From NCBI RefSeq assembly GCF_016583575.1, contig NZ_NRRG01000051.1, forward strand, positions 1 through 33,992: 33,992 bases of DNA. The letters are read 5' to 3'. The notes beneath the pieces were generated by a model. The model did not search any database, was not told the DNA's origin, and saw only the letters and a list, made by a program, of their open reading frames with translations. This stretch comes from Thiocystis violacea (GTDB lineage Bacteria; Pseudomonadota; Gammaproteobacteria; Chromatiales; Chromatiaceae). Positions 1 through 6,440 of the stretch are shown piece after piece (positions within the stretch are counted from its first letter, which is position 1; every line of letters starts with the position of its first letter). The position numbers and the translations under genes were made by a program.

Positions 1-297
1 CGTGATGATGAAACGTCGCAACTTGTCACCTGCCGGGTGAGCCCTAGAATGGGCGTATTTTACCTCCATCCTCTTGTTATGTAACGGGAATTCTTGGAAG
101 ACGGTTCATTCAGTTCACGGAACCAGGTAAAAGTTTGCTTTAATCCCACATCCGGCGATTGGTGGCCCACAAGCCTATTGGGCTGGAGCGCCGAAAAGCA
201 GCCAAACGGACTTCAGTTTTGCGCTCCATGTGATCGCCGAACATGATTTTGCGCCGGACACCGGGTTTGATGACACACGAAGGGGATGGATGAGCCG

Positions 298-762
298 ATG
301 AAATTAGCCGAAGCCTTGATCTTGCGAGCTGACTGTTTACGACGTATCCGGGAGCTGAAATCCCGGCTGGCGGCGAGCGCGAAGATTCAGGAGGGCGATG
401 AGCCGTTTGAGGATCCGCAGACCCTCATTCGGGAACTGGAACAGGTGGCGACGGAGTTTCTGGGTTTAATCCAGCGGATCAACCGCACCAACGTCCAGAC
501 GCCATTCGAGGATGGCAAGACGCTGGCCGATGCCCTGGCGGAGCGCGATATTATCAAGCTCAGACGCGGTATCTACTCGGATTTGCAGGACAAGTCAGCC
601 GGCGGGGAGTTCTTCCAGCGCGTGAGCCGCGCGGAGATCAAGTTTATTTTCACCATCGATGTGGCGGAGAACAATCGCAAGATCGACGCGCTCTCGAAAG
701 TCTATCGTGAGTTGGACACGCGGATTCAGCAATTGAACTGGACCGTCGATCTGGTCGATTAA
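298..762 (+). CDS. DIP1984 family (DUF6847) protein
   Basis: About 154 residues, mostly helical and charged. The N-terminus MKLAEALILRAD, followed by repeated Leu/Arg/Glu heptad-like stretches, matches my memory of the DIP1984/DUF6847 family, whose members open with the same MKLAEALxxRAD block. The family is cytoplasmic with no established enzymatic role; some members are annotated as septicolysin-like. An in-frame ATG lies 12 bases upstream at 286, but the GGGG run abuts it. The start at 298 has GGA seven bases upstream and gives the family-typical N-terminus, so I prefer it. It stands alone: nothing convincing precedes it in bases 1-297, and the gene to the right is on the other strand. Family assignment is from pattern memory; function is unknown. 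Confidence 0.8.
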   Translation: MKLAEALILRADCLRRIRELKSRLAASAKIQEGDEPFEDPQTLIRELEQVATEFLGLIQRINRTNVQTPFEDGKTLADALAERDIIKLRRGIYSDLQDKSAGGEFFQRVSRAEIKFIFTIDVAENNRKIDALSKVYRELDTRIQQLNWTVDLVD

Positions 763-862
763 GCGCGACCATCGGTAGTCGTCGCAACAGAGGCGAGCAC
801 GAACCCGTCAACTGGGGAAGTTGAACCCAAACTTTGGGCCTGGGCAAGCCCCATCGTTTAGA

Positions 863-889
863 TGTCATGCCTGGCATTGTGACATGACA
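863..889. promoter_or_regulatory. Inverted repeat in the 763-1034 gap
   Basis: TGTCATG (863-869) and CATGACA (883-889) form perfect 7-bp arms around a 13-base spacer. It lies between the DIP1984 gene and the 3' end of the leftward cluster, so it could be an operator-like site or a weak stem-loop. No T-run follows. I see no gene in the rest of this gap. Confidence 0.3.
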
Positions 890-1034
890 ACAGGGTAGCA
901 ATTTAACGTGTATCACCGTGTGCTGATCGGTTGCGACGATGAGGGTGGGTCAGGGGTGATGGCCGCGCAAACCGGGGCTATGCCGCCCGTGAGAGATCGG
1001 CATCCAACCCGCCGGGGCGATCCGTTGGATGATC

Positions 1035-1544
1035 TCAGGTCGTCTCTGGTCTCTCGTCGTCCTCCTCGGCGAGCAGCGGAAACGAATCGACGCAGTCGTG
1101 CTTTTCCAGGTCATGCTCGCTGACCAGCCTGGCGCCCCAGCAGGTGACCTCAGGGATACCATACAGACAGACCCGTTGATTGGCGTTTAAGGCATTGATC
1201 CAGTCCAGCATCGGCTCGAACACATGCGCTTCCCACAAGGCCGCGCGCGATGGATACGCAAGTCCACCTTCGCACCATCGACACACATACTGTCCATCCG
1301 CCCGGCGTTTCTCCATCACATCGAAGTCACCGATAATATCCCAGTAGACGCCCTGTTCATCCTGGATGAAAAGCTCGGCGCTTCCCCGTCGGCAGACTTG
1401 GAACGTCAATTGCGGTGCCAGACCCGCAAACCGCAGCGTGAAACAGTGCTTCCATGACACCGCGATCCAGGGTGCAAAGCGGAAGCGATGGTGATGGTGG
1501 CGGATCCAGGCGTCATAGGTTCGGCGGACAAAATTCTTCGGCAT
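1035..1544 (-). CDS. Hypothetical protein with a CxxC motif
   Basis: 169 residues, family not recognised. The start is the ATG at 1544, with GGAAG a few bases upstream; the longer reading from 1655 adds an Arg/Pro-rich tail that runs into the neighbouring gene and is unlikely. Visible features are a His cluster (IRHHHHRFRF) near residue 13, a VCRWC motif near residue 86 that could bind a metal, and an acidic C-terminus (LLAEEDDE). There is no signal peptide or membrane segment. It starts 34 bases after the cREC gene and looks like the last gene of a three-gene leftward operon with cREC and the deacetylase-like enzyme, so a related role is possible but unproven. Confidence 0.6.
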   Translation of the reverse strand: MPKNFVRRTYDAWIRHHHHRFRFAPWIAVSWKHCFTLRFAGLAPQLTFQVCRRGSAELFIQDEQGVYWDIIGDFDVMEKRRADGQYVCRWCEGGLAYPSRAALWEAHVFEPMLDWINALNANQRVCLYGIPEVTCWGARLVSEHDLEKHDCVDSFPLLAEEDDERPETT

Positions 1545-1578
1545 GTCAGTCTTCCAGGGTGTGGCGGCACGGGGCCGG

Positions 1579-1944
1579 TCATCGTTCTGGCGTCTGCCGG
1601 TCGGGGGCGCATGGCGGCATGGCTCCACGCCCGCCACGCGCGGCCAACCGCTCAATGGATTGAATCCCCGCCAGCATCTTGAGCCGCGCGGAGGGATTGG
1701 CTGAATGCACGCTGATCGTCGGCGGATCGAAGCCGCGCAGGGCCACGGCTTCCTCGATCCAGCAGATCACGTCATAGCCGGTCCCGCGCGCGTCGTCGCC
1801 GAGATCATGATCGAGGCTCACGGCTTGCACGGTTCCCGTTTCCAGCCACGCAATGACCTCCGCCGGCCAAAACGCGCGGATCCAGCCCTCGGGCGTCGGG
1901 CGCTCGTCGTCGAGAAAGAGGCGCCGTCGTTTCATCGTTGACAT
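1579..1944 (-). CDS. Cyclic-phosphate-processing receiver-like (cREC) protein
   Basis: 121 residues. The N-terminal LFLDDERPTPEGW block, then VSLDHDLGDD, RGTGYDVICW and HSANPSAR, is the pattern of the small cREC domain (PF20274). This is a receiver-like fold with conserved acidic residues, proposed from comparative genomics to act on cyclic phosphates in RNA- or nucleotide-related conflict systems. The ATG at 1944 is preceded by GGAGGA with nine bases of spacing, which decides the start against the longer Arg/Ser-rich reading from 2100. It begins 28 bases after the deacetylase-like gene and is probably co-transcribed with it. The C-terminal 20 residues are Arg/Pro-rich and probably not part of the domain. 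Biochemical function is inferred, not shown. Confidence 0.8.
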   Translation of the reverse strand: MSTMKRRRLFLDDERPTPEGWIRAFWPAEVIAWLETGTVQAVSLDHDLGDDARGTGYDVICWIEEAVALRGFDPPTISVHSANPSARLKMLAGIQSIERLAARGGRGAMPPCAPDRQTPER

Positions 1945-1972
1945 CAGGCTGTTCCTCCAGCCATGGCGCGTC

Positions 1973-2905
1973 CTACTGGGCGAACCCCTGGATCCGCGCC
2001 GCCGCGGACAAGGTGAGACGGTGGAGATCCACCAACTCGCGCTGGTCGAGACGCCGCCCAATGTAGCCACCGGCGAGGACGAAGGCGATCGGTAACCCAC
2101 GCCCCTGACACCACGCGAACACCAGACGCTCGCGTTCGGCCAGAATCTCGTCGGTGATGCCGGCTAGGCCGCCGAGGGCACAGCGTGCGCACGGGTCCAT
2201 GCCCGCGTTGTACAGACAGAGGTCGAAGGCGTCGCCGTGCCGGTTCAGCTCATCGAGCAGGCCATGGATGGTCGGGAGGTAATCGGCACTGTCCTTGACC
2301 AGGACCAACCGCGCCTGATCGGTCTCCGGATAATGATCGTGGCGGTCAACGGCGACATCGATTTGTCGAATCCGGGGTTCGTTCACGATCAGAGACGCCG
2401 TCCCGCCCCCGCCGTGCGCGTCGAGATCCAGAATCAACACCGATCTGGCCCCGGCGGACAGGGCGGCGTACGCCGCGATGACCAAGCCGTTGAAGGTGCA
2501 AAACCCGTCGCCATACCCATAAGCCGCATGGTGGAACCCACTGGACAGGGATCCGGCGACCCCGTCTTCCAGCGCCGCGAGTGCCGCCGCCACCGCCCCG
2601 CCAGTGGACGCCAACTGCATCGGCCACAACCCGGTATCCCAATAAAACCCTTGCGACTCGGCCAGACCGCGTGGCCGACCCGTCTCGATGGCCTGGACAT
2701 AATCCGGGGCGTGAACCGCGAGGAGCTGATCGCGCGTGAGTAAAGCCGGCTCCTCCAGTTCGATACCGGGGATCGGCGCGGCGATCAGCGAGTCCGCCAG
2801 CCATTTGGCCTTGCGCGTGGTGTCGAAGCCGTAGCCGGAGACCACATACTCCGCACGATAGAACACACGGACCACGTTCGTCTTCCGCACCCGCGTCTGA
2901 GGCAT
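1973..2905 (-). CDS. Histone-deacetylase-family zinc amidohydrolase
   Basis: 310 residues from the ATG at 2905, which has GGAG six bases upstream; an ATG at 2911 directly abuts that GGAG. The arginase/deacetylase fold is clear. The tandem His pair in SGFHHAAYGYGDGFC is at about 125-126. The zinc ligands appear in LDLDAHGGGG (D162, H164) and YNAGMDP (D237), and the catalytic Tyr in LAGGYIGRR at about 281. Bacterial members of this superfamily remove acetyl groups from small molecules such as acetylpolyamines or acetoin-related compounds, or from protein lysines. The DAHGGGG form differs from the DxHHGNGT of classical HDACs and marks a less studied branch. Substrate unknown. It leads a leftward operon with cREC and is divergent from the gene at 3013. 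Confidence 0.88.
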   Translation of the reverse strand: MPQTRVRKTNVVRVFYRAEYVVSGYGFDTTRKAKWLADSLIAAPIPGIELEEPALLTRDQLLAVHAPDYVQAIETGRPRGLAESQGFYWDTGLWPMQLASTGGAVAAALAALEDGVAGSLSSGFHHAAYGYGDGFCTFNGLVIAAYAALSAGARSVLILDLDAHGGGGTASLIVNEPRIRQIDVAVDRHDHYPETDQARLVLVKDSADYLPTIHGLLDELNRHGDAFDLCLYNAGMDPCARCALGGLAGITDEILAERERLVFAWCQGRGLPIAFVLAGGYIGRRLDQRELVDLHRLTLSAAARIQGFAQ

Positions 2906-3012
2906 CGTCATCTCCGATGAGGTCTTGACTCCGCCCCATTCTCCGGTTTTTTGCGACAGAGACTGTCGCATCTATCCGGCACACTGCACCCCATGCCTGA
3001 AGGAGATCACCG

Positions 3013-3342
3013 ATGACATTCCGATCTGTTCGCCGCCCCTGGTTGGGTCTGTTGATGCTGCTCCCGCTGGCCGGTGTCGCGGACACCCCGCTGGCCCCGC
3101 AACCGCTGGCGAAGGTCGGTCCCTGTCCAAGCGGCTATACCACCAGCAGCCAGTATTGTGTGCCGGGTCGGAAGGCTCGCCTGGCCATGGAGAAATATGG
3201 TGCTTGTCCGAGTGGGTATGCCACCAGCGGCGCCTACTGCCTGGCCGGTCAATCGGCGCGGCCCGCCGTGCCGAAGCGGGGGGCGACCTGCCCCGCCGGT
3301 TGGTCGAAGAGCGGGGATTATTGCCTGCGGAATCGCCCATGA
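3013..3342 (+). CDS. Secreted Cys-rich triple-repeat protein
   Basis: 109 residues. RPWLGLLMLLPLAGVADT at the N-terminus is a signal peptide, so the product is exported. The mature part is three copies of a roughly 32-residue unit with consensus C-P-S/A-G-Y/W-x-x-S-x-x-Y-C: PCPSGYTTSSQYC, ACPSGYATSGAYC and TCPAGWSKSGDYC. Each repeat could hold one disulfide. AGGAGA lies about seven bases before the ATG. Its stop codon overlaps the start of the PP2C gene (ATGA at 3339-3342), implying translational coupling. I do not recognise a named family. A periplasmic or surface ligand-binding role is possible, but nothing here shows it. Confidence 0.75.
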   Translation: MTFRSVRRPWLGLLMLLPLAGVADTPLAPQPLAKVGPCPSGYTTSSQYCVPGRKARLAMEKYGACPSGYATSGAYCLAGQSARPAVPKRGATCPAGWSKSGDYCLRNRP

Positions 3343-4124
3343 CCGACGCGATCCAGGTGGCCTTGACCCAGCACCGGGGACGGGTGGCGCGGAGCCAGCA
3401 GGATGCGCTGCTGGTGGGGCAGGACATCGTTCAATCCCCGGATTGGCCGATCACCGCCGGCAGCCTGAGTCGATCCGGCGGTCGGTGCGCGGTCGCCGAT
3501 GGGGTGGCGATCAGTCCCGTTCCGCATCGGGCCAGCCGCGCGGTGCTGGAGGCGCTGCGGCGTGCCGATCAGACACCGCCCGAGTGGTGGCAAGACGGCT
3601 GGATCGGTCCCCGGCTGATCCGCCGCCAAGTACATCCCGCGTTGTGCCGCCGGCTGGCACGGGATCGGCGAACCCATGGCGCGGCCACCACCCTGGCCTT
3701 GCTGCAATGGCGCGATGCCCGGTTCAGTGTGGTCAATGTGGGCGATTCGCGGGTGTATCGCATCGGCGCCGATGGCGTCTGGCAGTGCGTGTCCAAGGAT
3801 TACACCTATCGTCAATCCATGATTGAGCGCGGCGAGATCGCCCCGGAGCAATCGGTGGGGCAGCTTTATCACGATCTGGAATACCTGCTGATCGCCGATG
3901 AGGGGGAGGACGACTTTGCCGTGCATTGGCAGCAAGGAGAGTGGGCGCCGGGGGAGAGCTTCCTGCTCTGTACCGACGGGGTGCATGACACCCTGGGCGA
4001 TGAGCGACTGGCCGCGTTCTATCGGGCGGAGCTGCCGGTGACGGAGCAGGTGAGCCGTTACCGAGAGGCGGTACTGGTGGCGGGGTCGCCGGATAATTTT
4101 TCGTTGATTTTGTTGCGGGGTTAG
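3339..4124 (+). CDS. PP2C-family Ser/Thr protein phosphatase
   Basis: 261 residues. PPM/PP2C metal-binding and core motifs appear in order: SQQDALLV with D22, CAVADGVA with D54-G55, THGAATTLALL, FSVVNVGDSRVYRI, FLLCTDGVHDTL and the terminal SPDNFSLILL with the last metal-binding Asp. These soluble Mn/Mg phosphatases oppose Ser/Thr kinases; no kinase gene is in the window. The start is the ATG at 3339, overlapping the stop of the Cys-rich repeat gene. The longer in-frame reading from 2925 crosses the upstream gene in another frame and is rejected. Coupling to a secreted protein is odd for a cytoplasmic phosphatase and suggests a signalling pair. Confidence 0.9.
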   Translation: MTDAIQVALTQHRGRVARSQQDALLVGQDIVQSPDWPITAGSLSRSGGRCAVADGVAISPVPHRASRAVLEALRRADQTPPEWWQDGWIGPRLIRRQVHPALCRRLARDRRTHGAATTLALLQWRDARFSVVNVGDSRVYRIGADGVWQCVSKDYTYRQSMIERGEIAPEQSVGQLYHDLEYLLIADEGEDDFAVHWQQGEWAPGESFLLCTDGVHDTLGDERLAAFYRAELPVTEQVSRYREAVLVAGSPDNFSLILLRG

Positions 4125-4208
4125 TGCCGCGAGGACGACCTTTTCTCCAATGGGTTACACACGACCAGCAGCGGATCATCATCCTCCCAACCTCTGTCAA
4201 CGACACCC

Positions 4209-4550
4209 GTGCCGCCGCGACCGATTCCGGCAGGATTGATTGCCCCTGAAGCGGCCATCCCGATGCCAGGGCGGATCGATCCCAGGCCAACCGCTCACGC
4301 GAAGCTGCGGGAATGGCGCGACAACGGGGTCCGTCTCGGTTGGCTGATCCTGCCTGACCAGCGGCAGGTGTGGCACTATGCGCAGGAAGTCGAGCCCGTC
4401 TGTCTCGATGACTCGCCTAAATTGCGCGACGCGGCTCTGTTGCCAGGGTTGGTATTGCCGCTAGGGGGATTTTGGAGCCGGGGTCGAAACTGTCGCCAAG
4501 CGATACCGGAAAATGCGTGGCTGCGCTTCCCGAAAGATCAAAGGAGATGA
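4209..4550 (+). pseudogene. Uma2-family nuclease remnant (C-terminal part)
   Basis: The stretch KLREWRDNGVRLGWLILPD, followed by the later LLPGLVLPL and W, matches the C-terminal half of Uma2-type PD-(D/E)xK proteins (PF05685). Roughly the first 100 residues of that family, including the catalytic Asp/Glu region, cannot be found in any frame upstream: the PP2C gene ends at 4124 and the intervening bases are non-coding. The downstream tail is also not family-like. I read it as a decayed fragment at the left edge of the DUF262 insertion. Confidence 0.65.
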
Positions 4551-4566
4551 GGCCATTAATTATTGA

Positions 4567-4582
4567 GTGTAAGTACTTACAC
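4567..4582. promoter_or_regulatory. Perfect 16-bp palindrome upstream of the DUF262 operon
   Basis: GTGTAAGTACTTACAC is a perfect, gapless palindrome 67 bases before the ATG of the first DUF262 gene, within AT-rich leader DNA. Its size and position fit an operator for a dimeric repressor controlling the two-gene operon. No candidate regulator gene sits beside it, so the binding protein would have to be encoded elsewhere or be one of the operon products. Confidence 0.5.
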
Positions 4583-4649
4583 GCTTACGAGTAGAAAACT
4601 AAAAGCCGAACGAACCTTCCTTCGGCAATCAAAGAACAAAGAGAACCCG

Positions 4650-6440
4650 ATGAATAGATTTCAGCCTAATGAAAATCCAGATTTAGTAAAGGTAGGAGTT
4701 ATTTCCGGTTCCTTCTTCGTTCCAGCCTATCAGCGCGGGTATCGCTGGGGTGAGCACGAAATCAATGCTATGCTCGATGATATCTATATCGATGGTCAAA
4801 GGAACTCGTATGAGAAATATTGTTTGCAGCCCATCGTTATCAAATGGATATCGGATGATAATCGTTTCGAACTGATCGATGGACAGCAGCGACTGACGAC
4901 CCTCTATCTGATCTACCGTTACTTGAAAAACACTGACCCGAATATTCATCTGAAATTTTCTCTTGACTATGAGACCCGGCCCGACAGCACTAGCTATCTA
5001 CGCGATCTTGATCCCATCAAGAAAAATGACAACATCGATTTCTTTCACATATATAGCGCCTACCAATTGATCGGCGATTGGTTACAAAAGGCTGCCTCGC
5101 GCGTCAACAAGACTCCACTATCCGTAGGTACGCGAGTCTTCGACTATCTCCAGGATCTGGTACACGTTATCTGGTATGACGCTGGCGAGGTGGATTCCAC
5201 TACGCTTTTTACACGACTCAACGTCGGCCGTATTGCTCTCAGCAATGCCGAACTCATCAAAGCCTTGCTGCTGGCTCGACAGGATGGGAACAACTCGGCT
5301 GATGAGCATCGACCGATCGAGATATCCACCCAGTGGGACATGATCGAACGGGAATTGCGTGACGAGGCTTTTTGGGCCTTCCTGACGAACAAGCCGGAAA
5401 CAGCCTATCCTACACGTATCGAATTCATCTTCGACTTGATTGCGAACAAAACCGAAGGAGAGGAGGAGCGATTCCACACCTTCCTTCATTTCAAGAGACT
5501 TTTTGATTGCAAAAGTCTTGATGTCCAAAAAGACAAGCATCCTCAGCGGGATATCTGGGAAACCGTTCTGGAACGCTATCAACTCCTGCGCGAATGGTTT
5601 GAGGACCGCGCGCTCTATCACGACGTTGGGTATCTCGTCGCCGTGGATTCCATCGAACTTGGCAAGCTAATCGACGTAGCCAACAGTACAAGTACGTGCA
5701 CCCGGACCAGTTTTCGGGCTTTCTTGAACGAACAGATCGAGAAATCCCTCGACTTAGACTTCTCATCTGCTCACGCGCTTTCCTACAACTCAGACTCAAA
5801 AAAATGCGAGCGCCTATTGCTTCTCTTCAATGTAGTATCGGTGCGTGAGCTGAAGCATTCGTCAGAACGCTACCCCTTTCATTCGCACAAGAAGCAGAAC
5901 TGGTCCTTGGAACACATCCACGCTCAACATCCCGAGCCCCTCAACACTGAGAGTGCTTGGCGGTCTTGGCTGGATGACAGCAAATGCGCACTGACCGAAC
6001 TGCGCCTTGCCGACCCGACCGAGGAGAAGAGTAAGCAGGAACTCGTCAGTAAGATCGATGACCTGCTGGCGCGCAAGAAAGTCGAAAAGCCAGACTTTAA
6101 TCAACTCTCTCAATCAATCATGGAATTCCTAACCGATAAAGACGCCAAGCACGACCTGCATTCCATCTCCAACCTGGGATTGCTATCCGGCCATATCAAC
6201 AGCGCCCTCAGCAATGGCGCCTTTCAGGCGAAGCGTCGACGAGTGATCAAACTTGACCGCAACGGTGAATTCATTCCAATCTGTACCCGGCGAGTCTTCT
6301 TCAAATACTACACAGATGCCGGCAGCCAACAGATGCACCTCTGGAGCCGGAAAGATCAAGCGTCTTACATCGACAAGCTGCTTTCTCGGGAAGAAGGCAT
6401 CGGGAACTATCTGCGGACAGTCGAGGAGGCGCAGTCATGA
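4650..6440 (+). CDS. DUF262 protein with HNH-like (DUF1524-type) tail, GmrSD-like
   Basis: 596 residues. The N-terminal DUF262 (ParB-like/GmrS NTPase) domain shows PAYQRGYRW at 25-33, LIDGQQRLTTLYLIY at 75-89 and FTRLNVGRIALSNAELIKA at about 187-205. The C-terminal half carries a His-Asn nuclease-like region: WSLEHIHAQ (418-426), then ISNLGLLSGHINSALSN (506-522) and FQAKRR (525-530). That is the layout of GmrSD-type, type IV modification-dependent restriction enzymes, in which the GmrS part hydrolyses nucleotides and the GmrD part cuts. The start at 4650 has a weak GAG upstream; an in-frame TTG at 4563 would run through the palindrome. The coding sequence is richer in A and T than its neighbours. 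The stop overlaps the next start (ATGA). Confidence 0.85.
   Translation: MNRFQPNENPDLVKVGVISGSFFVPAYQRGYRWGEHEINAMLDDIYIDGQRNSYEKYCLQPIVIKWISDDNRFELIDGQQRLTTLYLIYRYLKNTDPNIHLKFSLDYETRPDSTSYLRDLDPIKKNDNIDFFHIYSAYQLIGDWLQKAASRVNKTPLSVGTRVFDYLQDLVHVIWYDAGEVDSTTLFTRLNVGRIALSNAELIKALLLARQDGNNSADEHRPIEISTQWDMIERELRDEAFWAFLTNKPETAYPTRIEFIFDLIANKTEGEEERFHTFLHFKRLFDCKSLDVQKDKHPQRDIWETVLERYQLLREWFEDRALYHDVGYLVAVDSIELGKLIDVANSTSTCTRTSFRAFLNEQIEKSLDLDFSSAHALSYNSDSKKCERLLLLFNVVSVRELKHSSERYPFHSHKKQNWSLEHIHAQHPEPLNTESAWRSWLDDSKCALTELRLADPTEEKSKQELVSKIDDLLARKKVEKPDFNQLSQSIMEFLTDKDAKHDLHSISNLGLLSGHINSALSNGAFQAKRRRVIKLDRNGEFIPICTRRVFFKYYTDAGSQQMHLWSRKDQASYIDKLLSREEGIGNYLRTVEEAQS

Noticed and set aside
1-297. 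Possible gene or RNA at the left edge
   Set aside because: No open frame with a known pattern, no tRNA-like cloverleaf and no clear hairpin.
2925-3338. N-terminal extension of the PP2C frame
   Set aside because: It overlaps the Cys-rich repeat gene in another frame and is Cys/Pro/Arg-rich; the ATGA overlap at 3339 gives a family-typical start.
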